NCBI RefSeq assembly: GCF_023242475.1
Contig: NZ_JALJFG010000002.1
Location: 186,001 to 250,000, forward strand
Source of the DNA: Pseudomonas sp. MWU15-20650
GTDB lineage: Bacteria > Pseudomonadota > Gammaproteobacteria > Pseudomonadales > Pseudomonadaceae
DNA length: 64,000 nucleotides
Direction of reading: 5' to 3'
The notes under the pieces were generated by a model that had not been told where the DNA came from, made no database searches, and was given only the letters and a program-made list of their open reading frames with translations. Numbering within the stretch: position 1 is the first letter of the stretch; the number at the start of each line of letters is the position of its first letter. The position numbers and the translations under genes were made by a program. Positions 19,453 through 27,508 of this stretch are shown in pieces.

Positions 19453-20751
19453 CTACGGCCGCAGCGGCAACACCAGGGTCAGGCGCGCGCCGCCCAAGGG
19501 GCTGCGGGCTACCGACAGTTCGCCGCCGTGCCACTGGGTCGCGCGTTTGGCCAGCGCCAGGCCAAGGCCGAAGCCACCGGCTTCATCACCGCCCATGCCC
19601 AGGCGTACGAAAGGCTCGAAGATCTTCTCGCGGTTTTCCGCCAGTACGCCTGGGCCGTCATCGTCCACATGCAGCACCAGGTGCTGGGCCCCGTGCTGGG
19701 CGGCGCTGACGCAGACTTGGCCGCGAGCGTAGGTGATGGCGTTGCTCAACAGGTTGCGCACAATCAGGTGCAGCAAGGCGCGGTCGCCGATCAACTGCAA
19801 CTGCGGCGGCTCGGTCTCCAGGCTCAATCGGCGATGGTGGCCGTCCAGCAAGGCAAACTCGTGCTGCAACCAATCGCGAATCAGGATCGGCTCGTGTTGC
19901 AGGTCGGTGGGCGCGCCGGCCATTCGGGCAAAGGCCAGGCTGGCGCGGACCAGGGCTTCGAGCTCTTCGACATCGGTGTGCAAGCGTTCCTGTAGGCGAA
20001 TGCGGGTGCTGACGTCATCGCTCTTGCCCAGCAATGTCAGGGCGAAGCGCATGCGGGCCAGCGGCGTACGCAGTTCGTGGGACACGGCTTGGGAGACTTC
20101 GCGATGGCGTTCGTTCATGGCGTTGATGTCCTGGGCATGTTGCTGCAGCGTCAGGAGTAACGGCGTCCATTCGTTGCCCATGGCAGGCAACATCACATTG
20201 GGGGTGCGCGCTAGCGTGCCCAGGCAGGCATTGAGCCTGTTCAGCTCGGCGTTGCGCCGGCGGTGCACGCGTAAACCGACCCAAAGCAGCAGGAGTACGG
20301 GCAGACCGGCAACGCACGCGGTTACCCAGTAAATGGGAAACTTCAGCAGGTCCTTGACCTCGGCCGTGCCCCACATGGGGCCGAATTGGATCACGGTGTC
20401 ATCGTCAAGCGGAAAGTAGGTGATGTCCTCGTCGCTATTGAGCGCCGGCTGTTGATGTTCCAGCATGACCAACGCTTCTGGCGGCAGCTCGACCTCATCC
20501 AGCGTGACCAAGTGCACGGGGTACTGGAAATGCGCGCGAAGGGTGTCCATGCGTGCTTCGCGTTGGTCGGCTGGCAGGGCTTTGAGCTGCTCGGCCACCA
20601 GGTAGCCCGGCCCGGCCATCAAGCGCAAAAAGCTGTCTTCACCGACAAACACAGAGGCGTTGGCGCACAGCCACAACAGATAAAGCGTCAAGGTCGCCCA
20701 CGCTGTGCCCGCCACGACCGCCATCCACGGGCGTACTTTAGACAGCATCGT
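19453..20751 (-). CDS. RstB-like sensor histidine kinase
   Basis: 432-residue membrane sensor. Two membrane segments (about residues 9-30 and 139-160) flank a periplasmic domain of about 100 residues. HAMP-like and DHp regions follow with the phosphoacceptor in AVSHELRTPLARM (His224), then the ATPase domain (NLLSNAITYA, DDGPGV, GGFGLGLALA). The start overlaps the 3' end of the response-regulator gene by 14 bases, so the two are translationally coupled. The signal is unknown. Confidence 0.9.
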   Translation of the reverse strand, partial: TMLSKVRPWMAVVAGTAWATLTLYLLWLCANASVFVGEDSFLRLMAGPGYLVAEQLKALPADQREARMDTLRAHFQYPVHLVTLDEVELPPEALVMLEHQQPALNSDEDITYFPLDDDTVIQFGPMWGTAEVKDLLKFPIYWVTACVAGLPVLLLLWVGLRVHRRRNAELNRLNACLGTLARTPNVMLPAMGNEWTPLLLTLQQHAQDINAMNERHREVSQAVSHELRTPLARMRFALTLLGKSDDVSTRIRLQERLHTDVEELEALVRASLAFARMAGAPTDLQHEPILIRDWLQHEFALLDGHHRRLSLETEPPQLQLIGDRALLHLIVRNLLSNAITYARGQVCVSAAQHGAQHLVLHVDDDGPGVLAENREKIFEPFVRLGMGGDEAGGFGLGLALAKRATQWHGGELSVARSPLGGARLTLVLPLRP

Positions 20752-21436
20752 GGGCGCCCTGCGGGACTTCGACAAACAGATAGCCCTGGGCCGTGATGGT
20801 CTGGATGGTCACCGGGCAGGCCAGGGTCATCAGCTTCTTGCGCAGGCGCGATACGCGCATATCAATGGAGCGATTGAGGCCGTCGTACTCGAGGCCGCGC
20901 AGGCTTTGGAGCAGTTTTTCCCGCGTCAGCAACACGCCGCAATGGCGGGCGAAAATCGCGAGCAATTCGAACTCGGCCACTGAAAACTGCAAAGGGGTTT
21001 CCTTGAGCCAGGCGAAATGACTGTTCAGGTCCAAGCGAAAACTGCCCCACTGGTAAGTGGCGCGGGGCGCTTGTGGGTGGCGGCGCAGCAGTGAGCGCAC
21101 CCTGGCCAGCAACAGCTGTGGGTCGACGGGCTTGACCACGTAGTCATCCGCACCGACGTTGAACCCGGTCAATTGTTCGGCGTTTTCATCCAGGGCCGTC
21201 ATCATCAGGATCAAGCCGGGATACTGGCTGCGGATCTGCCGGCACAGGCTGAAGCCGTCGAGGCCTGGCAACATCACATCCAGGATCAGCAGCGCTGGCT
21301 GTTCGTCAAGAATGCGCTGGGCGGCGCGATCACCCCGGTGCTCCACGGCCACGGTAAACCCTTCGGCGCGCAGGAACTCGGCCGTCAGCGCCGCCAGAGG
21401 GCGGTCGTCTTCAATCAGCAGCAGGGTGTCGGACAT
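20738..21436 (-). CDS. RstA-like OmpR-family response regulator
   Basis: 232 residues. The receiver domain has the acidic pocket (ED at 9-10) and phosphoacceptor Asp53 in LLILDVMLPGLDG. A C-terminal winged helix follows, with RGLEYDGLNRSIDMRVSRLRKKL, typical of the RstA/QseB branch. ATG 21436 (MSDTLLLIEDD) is preferred over the longer frame. It is the first gene of a two-gene unit with the kinase; the convergent or flanking GH8 and LtaS-like genes are possible but unproven targets. Confidence 0.9.
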   Translation of the reverse strand: MSDTLLLIEDDRPLAALTAEFLRAEGFTVAVEHRGDRAAQRILDEQPALLILDVMLPGLDGFSLCRQIRSQYPGLILMMTALDENAEQLTGFNVGADDYVVKPVDPQLLLARVRSLLRRHPQAPRATYQWGSFRLDLNSHFAWLKETPLQFSVAEFELLAIFARHCGVLLTREKLLQSLRGLEYDGLNRSIDMRVSRLRKKLMTLACPVTIQTITAQGYLFVEVPQGAHDAV

Positions 21437-21526
21437 GAACGGGGGCCGTCGCCGGAGCAAGGCCGCAAGTGTTACGCCCTTGCCTGGGGGGAGGCAAGGG
21501 CGGGATGCACACTCAGGTGGGATTTA

Positions 21527-23476
21527 TCAGTTGGCGCTGACGGCGGATGTTGGCGCCTTGGGCGCTTTCCAGCTCAGCAGTTGCTGCTTATAGCCGTAGC
21601 TGGCGGCCTGGTAGTAGGTGATCGCCCGCTGGATCAACGGATCATCGCTGCCCACGCGCAACTCCTGGCTCTCACCCAGGGCCTGGTCGTGGCGCCGCAG
21701 CCCCTGGCGCGGGCTGAGGATCGCCAGGTCCTTGCCGTCAAACAACCCCAGGTGCTGATAGTTGCCGACCACGACCCGCGGTGGCAGCGGGTTGTCTTGC
21801 AACAGGTTGCGGCCAAAGAACGTGGACTCGTAGCTCAGGTTGATCAACCCCAGCAAGGTCGGCGCCAGGTCGATCTGGCTGGCCAGTTGGGCGGACTCCC
21901 GTGGGTCGATCAGCTTGGGGGCATAGACAAACAGCGGGATCTGGTAGTTGACGATGGGCAGGTCTTCCTTGCCTGCGCTGCCGGCCGTGTGGTCAGCGAC
22001 GAACACGAAGATCGTGTTATCGAACCAAGGCTTCTGGCGTGCAGCCTCCAGGAATTGGCCGATGGCGTAGTCGGTGTATTTCACCGCACCGTCGCGGCCC
22101 TTGCCGGATTTGATATCGATCCGCCCGTCCGGGTAGGTGTAGGGACGATGGTTGGAGGTAGTCATCAGTTGCAGCAAAAACGGTTGCTGCTTGGCGTAGT
22201 CGGCATCGGCCAGTTTCAGGGTTTGCCGGTAGAGATCCTCATCGGCCATGCCCCAAGCATTTTTAAACGAAATTTCCGATTCGGCCACGCTGCTCTGGTC
22301 CACGACCCGATAACCGTTGCCGCTGAAAAACGCGTTCATATTGTCGAAATAACCGCGACCGCCATAGACGAACACGCTGTCATAGCCGATGGCACTGAGC
22401 TGTTGCCCCAGGCTGGCAAAGCCGCTTTCACGGCCGATACGCTTGACGATCGAGCGCCCAGGCGTCGGTGGGATCGCCAGGGTAATGGCTTCCAGGCCGC
22501 GATCCGTTCGAGTACCGGTGGCATAGAAGTTATTGAAGTACAGGCTCTGTTTGCGCAGCGCATCCAGGTTGGGCGTGAGGTTGCGCCCGTCACCATTGCT
22601 GCCCATGTACTTGGCGCTGAAGCTTTCGATGGTCACCAATACAATGTTGGGTTTGCGCAAGGTGCCCGGGTTCTCGATGGCGCGGCGGATATCCAGGGGG
22701 TCTTTGCCGATAAAGCGCGCATTGGGTTCACTGAGCTCGGCGCGTAGTTGCTGGGCGACCACCTCGGTGGGCAGGCTTTTATAGAACTGGGTGTAGTCCA
22801 GTTCGTTATTCCGGAAGGCGGCGAAAAACTGATAAGGACCATTGCTCGCCAATTCGTTTTTGTAGGCATTGCCGCCTTGAGTGCGCGGGCTATCCTGGCT
22901 GATCAGTTGCAGGCTCAGGCCGGCGACGATCAACAGGCTCAAGGCACTCAGCAAACGGCCACGCATCGGTGGCATCGGTGCATTCACGGCGGCGTTGAAC
23001 GGCTTGCGCAGGACCACGCTCAGCACCACTGCCAGCATCGCCAGCAGGCTGAGCAGCTTGCCGATCGGATAAGACTCGAGCAGGTTGTTCAATACTTCGT
23101 CGGAATACACCAGGTAATCGACGGCAATAAAGTTGAACCGCACGCCAAACTCATCCCAGAACAGCCATTCGGCCACCGAGGTGAACAGCATGGCGAACAG
23201 GCTGACGGTCAGCACCGCTTGCAGGAACCAGCGATGGCCCCGGCGGCGCCACAACGCGGGTGGACACAGCAGCAAATACAGGCCCAATGGCAAGGCTGCG
23301 TAAGTGAGGAAGGCCAGGTCGTAGAGCAGCCCCACCCCAAACACCGGCAGCCAGTTACCGCCGACTTCGTCCAGATGGGTAATCAGCAGCACGCTGCGGG
23401 TGAGTAGGAAAATTACCAGCCATGCGCCAGTAACGAGCAGCAGGTAGCGCATAGGCGCCGTTTTGAGAAACCCCAT
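21527..23476 (-). CDS. LtaS/OpgB-like membrane sulfatase-fold phosphoglycerol transferase
   Basis: 649 residues: five N-terminal membrane helices (to about residue 190) and a periplasmic sulfatase-fold domain. Metal and nucleophile motifs are visible: VLVTIESFSAKYMG (Glu), the catalytic Thr region ATGTRTDRGLEA, and FVADHTAGS (Asp-His). The family includes lipoteichoic-acid synthase and periplasmic-glucan phosphoglycerol transferases. Gram-negatives lack LTA, so it may modify glucans or another envelope glycan. It is divergent from colR, and a 13-mer shared with the colS downstream promoter lies in its upstream region oriented toward it (23547-23559). Confidence 0.85.
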   Translation of the reverse strand: MGFLKTAPMRYLLLVTGAWLVIFLLTRSVLLITHLDEVGGNWLPVFGVGLLYDLAFLTYAALPLGLYLLLCPPALWRRRGHRWFLQAVLTVSLFAMLFTSVAEWLFWDEFGVRFNFIAVDYLVYSDEVLNNLLESYPIGKLLSLLAMLAVVLSVVLRKPFNAAVNAPMPPMRGRLLSALSLLIVAGLSLQLISQDSPRTQGGNAYKNELASNGPYQFFAAFRNNELDYTQFYKSLPTEVVAQQLRAELSEPNARFIGKDPLDIRRAIENPGTLRKPNIVLVTIESFSAKYMGSNGDGRNLTPNLDALRKQSLYFNNFYATGTRTDRGLEAITLAIPPTPGRSIVKRIGRESGFASLGQQLSAIGYDSVFVYGGRGYFDNMNAFFSGNGYRVVDQSSVAESEISFKNAWGMADEDLYRQTLKLADADYAKQQPFLLQLMTTSNHRPYTYPDGRIDIKSGKGRDGAVKYTDYAIGQFLEAARQKPWFDNTIFVFVADHTAGSAGKEDLPIVNYQIPLFVYAPKLIDPRESAQLASQIDLAPTLLGLINLSYESTFFGRNLLQDNPLPPRVVVGNYQHLGLFDGKDLAILSPRQGLRRHDQALGESQELRVGSDDPLIQRAITYYQAASYGYKQQLLSWKAPKAPTSAVSAN

Positions 23477-23546
23477 GTCCAAGACATTCCTTCTATCAAT
23501 GGGCGCGATCTTCGGCCCGACACTGTCGCCAGTGCGTGAAGCTATA

Positions 23547-23559
23547 GTGAAAAACTCGT
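23547..23559 (-). promoter_or_regulatory. Candidate ColR-binding site, LtaS-like/colR intergenic region
   Basis: On the minus strand the sequence is ACGAGTTTTTCAC, identical over 13 bases to 25743-25755 on the plus strand. The TTTTTCAC core matches the ColR consensus as I remember it from P. putida. It lies 71 bases upstream of the LtaS-like start codon and is oriented toward that gene. Confidence 0.5.
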
Positions 23560-23680
23560 TTGATTATACAATTGGTTGAAAACGTTAATCGATGATTCTT
23601 ACAGGTCTATCCCTGAGCTCCGCTTGGCCTTAAGCTGCGCGAGCCAACAAGGCTGGCACGAAAGTACGGAGACACTGCCC

Positions 23681-24364
23681 ATGCGAATTTTATTGGTTGA
23701 AGACAACCGCGATATTCTGGCCAACCTGGCCGATTACCTGGGGCTTAAAGGCTATACCGTAGATTGCGCGCAGGACGGTTTGTCCGGCCTGCACCTGGCC
23801 GCGACCGAGCATTACGATTTGATCGTGCTCGACATCATGCTACCCGGCATCGACGGCTACACCTTGTGCAAGCGCCTGCGCGAAGACGCGCGCCGCGACA
23901 CGCCGGTGATCATGCTCACCGCTCGCGATCAATTGGATGACCGGCTGCAGGGCTTCAAGTCCGGGGCTGATGATTACCTGCTCAAGCCGTTCGCCCTGTC
24001 GGAACTGGCCGCCCGCATCGAAGCGGTGCTGCGCCGTGCGCAGGGGGGAGGGCGTCGCGCCCTGCAAGTGGCCGACCTGCATTACGACCTCGATACCCTG
24101 GAAGTCACCCGCGAAGGGCGCCTGCTCAAGCTCAACCCCGTGGGCCTGAAACTGCTGGCGGTATTGATGCAGAAAAGCCCGCATGTGCTGCGTCGGGAGA
24201 TCCTTGAAGAAGCCCTGTGGGGCGATGATTGCCCGGACAGCGACAGCCTGCGCAGCCACGTTCACCAATTGCGCCAAGTGATTGATAAGCCGTTCGCCAA
24301 ACCGTTGCTGCAAACGGTGCACGGTGTGGGCTATCGCCTGGCCGAGGGGCGTGATGGAGTTTAA
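23681..24364 (+). CDS. colR: Response regulator ColR
   Basis: 227-residue OmpR-family regulator of envelope maintenance, root colonisation and Zn/Fe tolerance in Pseudomonas. The receiver has Asp51 in LIVLDIMLPGIDGYTLC; the winged helix ends in LLQTVHGVGYRLAEGRDGV. The protein agrees with ColR of P. fluorescens as I remember it almost residue for residue. ATG 23681 gives the canonical MRILLVEDNRDILANLADYL. Its stop overlaps colS by 11 bases. Confidence 0.96.
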   Translation: MRILLVEDNRDILANLADYLGLKGYTVDCAQDGLSGLHLAATEHYDLIVLDIMLPGIDGYTLCKRLREDARRDTPVIMLTARDQLDDRLQGFKSGADDYLLKPFALSELAARIEAVLRRAQGGGRRALQVADLHYDLDTLEVTREGRLLKLNPVGLKLLAVLMQKSPHVLRREILEEALWGDDCPDSDSLRSHVHQLRQVIDKPFAKPLLQTVHGVGYRLAEGRDGV

Positions 24365-25634
24365 GCAAAGCCTTGCCCAGCGGATCATCATTGCCTTTGC
24401 CTTGATGAGCGCGTTGGTGGCAGGGGCCTTCGCGATGGGCATCGTGGCAACGGTGCACCTGGTGGAAGAGAAGTTGATCTCGGCAGCCCTGGGTGGTGAC
24501 CTGCAGCGCCTGTTGTTGATGGACAGCGTCGAGGACTGGAGCCATCGGCCGGAGCCGGACCAGCTGTTTTATTTCAGCGGCGGGCGTGGCGATTTTGAAC
24601 TGCCCAAGGACCTGCGGCACCTCGACCCAGGCTTTCATGAGGTCTTTCGCGAGGCGCTGTCGTACCACGCGATGGTCGAAGTGGTCGACGGTCGGCGTTA
24701 CGTGCTGTTGCAGGATCAGAGCGATTTCGAAGAGCGTGAACGTGTGCTGTTTGCCGTGGTGCTGGTGGGGTTTGTCCTCAGCCTGGCGCTGGCGGTGTTC
24801 CTCGGCTGGGTGCTGGCCCGCAAGGTGATGGCGCCTGTGGTGCGCCTGGCCCGTCAGGTTCGTCATCGTGACCAACTGCTGGGGCTCGCGCCGCCCCTGG
24901 CACCGGATTACGCGGCCGATGAGGTGGGTGAACTGGCGGTGGCGTTCGACGCGACGCTGGGGCGCTTGCGTCAAGCGTTGTCCCGTGAGCAATTGTTTAC
25001 CAGCGATGTGAGCCATGAATTGCGCACCCCCTTGATGGTGTTGGCCAGCTCCTGCGAACTGCTGCTGGAGAACCCGGCCATCGATCAGCGCGGTCGCAAC
25101 CAGGTCGAGCGAATCGCCCGCGCCTGTGAAGAAATGCGTGAGCTGGTGCAAACCTTCCTGATGCTGGCTCGGGCCAAGCACGATGATGCCGCCATGTCGC
25201 CTCAGGTCAACCTGACGCAAGTGGCCGAGGACTTGCTTGGGATCTGGCGTGAGCCCATCGAGCAAAAAGGTCTCGAGTTGATCTATCGGCCAGGCAACCC
25301 TCTGGGTACTCGCTACAACACCACGTTCTTGCACGCGGTGATGGGCAACCTGTTGCGCAATGCCCTGCATTACACCGAGCACGGGTTTATCCGCCTCACC
25401 CTGGAACCGAGCGGTTTTGTGGTGGAGGACTCCGGTGTCGGTATTCCCGAGGATAAACGCGAGGCGATGTTCGAGCCGTTCGTACGCGGCAGCGAGAAGC
25501 GCGGTGAGGGCTTGGGCTTAGGCTTGTCGCTGGTGCAGCGCATCTGCGAGAGCCAAGGCTGGAGTGTGAGCCTGAGCACCATGGAGCCCAATGGCTGCCG
25601 CTTTCATGTTGAGTTGAGCCACGTCAAATCCTGA
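24354..25634 (+). CDS. colS: Sensor histidine kinase ColS
   Basis: 426-residue sensor partner of ColR. Membrane segments at about 10-32 and 131-153 enclose a periplasmic loop of about 97 residues. The loop has His35, Glu96, His105 and an E-x-x-E motif (Glu126, Glu129). From memory these are the residues implicated in Zn(II)/Fe(III) sensing by P. putida ColS, so a metal-sensing role is likely. HAMP and DHp follow (SDVSHELRTPLMVL, His221), then the ATPase domain (NLLRNALHYT, DSGVGIPED, GEGLGLGLSLV). The start within colR means coupled translation. Confidence 0.94.
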   Translation: MEFKQSLAQRIIIAFALMSALVAGAFAMGIVATVHLVEEKLISAALGGDLQRLLLMDSVEDWSHRPEPDQLFYFSGGRGDFELPKDLRHLDPGFHEVFREALSYHAMVEVVDGRRYVLLQDQSDFEERERVLFAVVLVGFVLSLALAVFLGWVLARKVMAPVVRLARQVRHRDQLLGLAPPLAPDYAADEVGELAVAFDATLGRLRQALSREQLFTSDVSHELRTPLMVLASSCELLLENPAIDQRGRNQVERIARACEEMRELVQTFLMLARAKHDDAAMSPQVNLTQVAEDLLGIWREPIEQKGLELIYRPGNPLGTRYNTTFLHAVMGNLLRNALHYTEHGFIRLTLEPSGFVVEDSGVGIPEDKREAMFEPFVRGSEKRGEGLGLGLSLVQRICESQGWSVSLSTMEPNGCRFHVELSHVKS

Positions 25635-25742
25635 CCCCGCACGCTGGCGCTATGCTGCGGCAGACTTCATGCTTTTCGGCGAAAATGGCCCGATGCTATT
25701 ACTTATGTCTGTAAAGTCTTGAAATGTATGGGGCTGGACAGG

Positions 25743-25755
25743 ACGAGTTTTTCAC
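25743..25755 (+). promoter_or_regulatory. Candidate ColR-binding site upstream of the methyltransferase gene
   Basis: ACGAGTTTTTCAC, 13 of 13 identical to the site at 23547-23559 in opposite genomic orientation, 67 bases before the start codon. In P. fluorescens WCS365 and P. putida the genes downstream of colS belong to the ColR regulon (recalled). Confidence 0.55.
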
Positions 25756-25822
25756 AACGGGTTGACCTGTTGATCACAGTTCGCTGCATAAGGTTGCAGG
25801 CATCAGTCACAGGAGATGTGAG

Positions 25823-26503
25823 ATGCCTTCACCTATCAAGCTCGAATTTTCCGAAAAGTACGACGATCAGCACGCGCAAGAATATTTGCTCAAACATCAG
25901 GACAATTTGGCTCGCCGGTTGTCCCACAAGCGCGACGAGCAATTAGCGCGCGGTGCGCTGGCCATGGCCGGTGAGCCGGGGCTGGTTCTGGACTTGCCGT
26001 GTGGCGCCGGACGGTTCTGGCCTTTGCTGGCCGAAAAGCCCAACCGCGTGATTATCGGGGCTGATAATTCGGCGTCGATGTTGAAGGTCGCCACTGCCGC
26101 CCAACCGGCGGATGTGGTGAAACGGGTACGTCCTTTGCAAACATCGGCCTTTGATATCGATCTGCCAGATAACTCCGTCGACAGTATTTTCTGCATGCGT
26201 TTGATGCACCACATCGGTGAGGCAGAGCACAGGCTGGCGATACTGAAGGAATTTCAACGGGTTACTCGCGACAGCGTGATTATCTCGTTGTGGGTGGATG
26301 GCAATTTCAAAGCGTGGAAGCGCAAGCGCACTGAAGCACGTCGTCGTGCAAGAGGTGAGCAGGAAGGTTACCAAAATCGGTTCGTGTTACCGGCTGCCAC
26401 TGTCGAGGCAGAATTTGAGCAGGCCGGTTTCCGTGTCCAGGAATCCCTGGACTTCATACCGCTCTACGCCATGTGGCGAGTGTATGTATTGCGTAAGAGG
26501 TAA
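25823..26503 (+). CDS. SAM-dependent methyltransferase of the colRS-inaA locus (orf222/WarA type)
   Basis: 226 residues with a class I Rossmann fold: motif I LVLDLPCGAGRFWPLL (about 54-69), acidic loop GADNSASML, and post-motif LPDNSVDSIFCMRLMHHIG. An AGGAGATG ribosome site precedes ATG 25823. It lies between colS and the kinase gene, matching orf222 downstream of colRS in P. fluorescens WCS365, where these genes affect LPS and root colonisation. The methyl acceptor is not evident; LPS is a reasonable guess. Confidence 0.85.
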   Translation: MPSPIKLEFSEKYDDQHAQEYLLKHQDNLARRLSHKRDEQLARGALAMAGEPGLVLDLPCGAGRFWPLLAEKPNRVIIGADNSASMLKVATAAQPADVVKRVRPLQTSAFDIDLPDNSVDSIFCMRLMHHIGEAEHRLAILKEFQRVTRDSVIISLWVDGNFKAWKRKRTEARRRARGEQEGYQNRFVLPAATVEAEFEQAGFRVQESLDFIPLYAMWRVYVLRKR

Positions 26504-26507
26504 GAGG

Positions 26508-27227
26508 ATGGCAGTTGAGTGCGTAGCGGGCAGTCATGTAGCTCCCGAGGAGCGGTTTGATTATTTTTGGCGCCAGCAGGGCGAGTGGGTCGAAGAGCCT
26601 AATCGTCGGCGCGGCGGTGAAAGTGGTGTGCAGCGGGTTATCAGCTCCACCGGGCGCTTGCTCTACAGCAAGCGCCAGACCGGCCACATCTACCGCAGTT
26701 GGCTGCATCCGTTTGGGCGTCCAACCGTGCTACGTGAGCGTGATGCCCTCAAGGGCCTGCGCTTGCTGGATGTGCGGGTACCGGAGTTGGTGTTTTGCGA
26801 GGCGCGCCGCGACCCCGAGCATCAGTGGAAAGCCCTGCTGGTGACTGCGTCACTGGACGGTTTCGACGAGATTGAAAATTGGTATGCCGCCGGTGGGCGT
26901 GAGCAATACGGCGAGCAGGTCCATGAGCGTTTGCTCAAGGAACTGGCCGGCACGCTGGCCCGCATGCACAAAGGCCGCTGGCAGCACGGTTGCCTGTATA
27001 TCAAGCACATCTTCGTACGGGTCACCGGCGAGGGTGACGCGGTGAATGTGGAGGTGGCCCTGCTGGATTTTGAAAAATGTCGCCAGCGTTTGACCGCTTA
27101 TCAGGCCGCCTCCCATGACATGCTGCAATTGCGCCGCCATTCGTCGTGGAGCAGCACCGACTGGGCAAAACTCAGCTACTTTTACGAGACGGCGTTTGGC
27201 AGCGCTATCAAGGGTTTAACCAAATGA
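26508..27227 (+). CDS. inaA: InaA/WapQ-like lipopolysaccharide kinase family protein
   Basis: 239-residue protein-kinase-like fold protein of the Kdo/heptose kinase (InaA, WaaP) group. The N-lobe has the lysine-bearing strand (RLLYSKRQTGHIYR). The catalytic-loop equivalent is HGCLYIKHIFVRV and the metal-binding motif is LLDFEKC, DFE in place of DFG. AGAGG precedes ATG 26508, four bases after the methyltransferase stop, so the genes form one operon. A role in phosphorylating LPS core sugar is inferred from wapQ of P. fluorescens; the missing HRD aspartate makes activity worth testing. Confidence 0.85.
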   Translation: MAVECVAGSHVAPEERFDYFWRQQGEWVEEPNRRRGGESGVQRVISSTGRLLYSKRQTGHIYRSWLHPFGRPTVLRERDALKGLRLLDVRVPELVFCEARRDPEHQWKALLVTASLDGFDEIENWYAAGGREQYGEQVHERLLKELAGTLARMHKGRWQHGCLYIKHIFVRVTGEGDAVNVEVALLDFEKCRQRLTAYQAASHDMLQLRRHSSWSSTDWAKLSYFYETAFGSAIKGLTK

Positions 27228-27451
27228 AGCTAGAAATGGCACGAGGTTTGTTTCTGGTCGGGGCGTTGGGCATAGCTGCCTTGGCCCTGGCCGCGTGGGA
27301 GCAGCCTCGCACACAGGTCCTCAGCGCGGTGCAAAGTGGCGGGCAGTGCCTGTTGCCACGCGTCGCCAAGGCGAGTGTGGCGGTCAAGCCTGACCATGAG
27401 CTGTTGTTATTTATGTTTGGAATGTCTCAAGGGATGAGGCCACAAAGTTGA
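27224..27451 (+). CDS. Small single-span protein coupled to inaA
   Basis: 75 residues; the ATG overlaps the inaA stop in ATGA, so it is translationally coupled and probably real. It has one hydrophobic segment (LFLVGALGIAALALAAW, residues 9-25) followed by a small soluble tail with one Cys (GGQCLLPR). It could be an anchored periplasmic peptide or have a cleaved signal. I recognise no family. A terminator follows directly, making it the last gene of the colRS-linked unit. Confidence 0.6.
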   Translation: MKLEMARGLFLVGALGIAALALAAWEQPRTQVLSAVQSGGQCLLPRVAKASVAVKPDHELLLFMFGMSQGMRPQS

Positions 27452-27466
27452 AACCACTCCCCACGA

Positions 27467-27498
27467 AAAGGGCCTTGCGATGCGAGGCCCTTTTTTTT
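27467..27498 (+). terminator. Rho-independent terminator after the colRS-inaA unit
   Basis: AAAAGGGCCT TGCGATGCG AGGCCCTTTTTTTT, a stem of about 10 bp with a long T-run, 15 bases after the small ORF. Confidence 0.9.
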
Positions 27499-27508
27499 GT
27501 GTGTGCGG

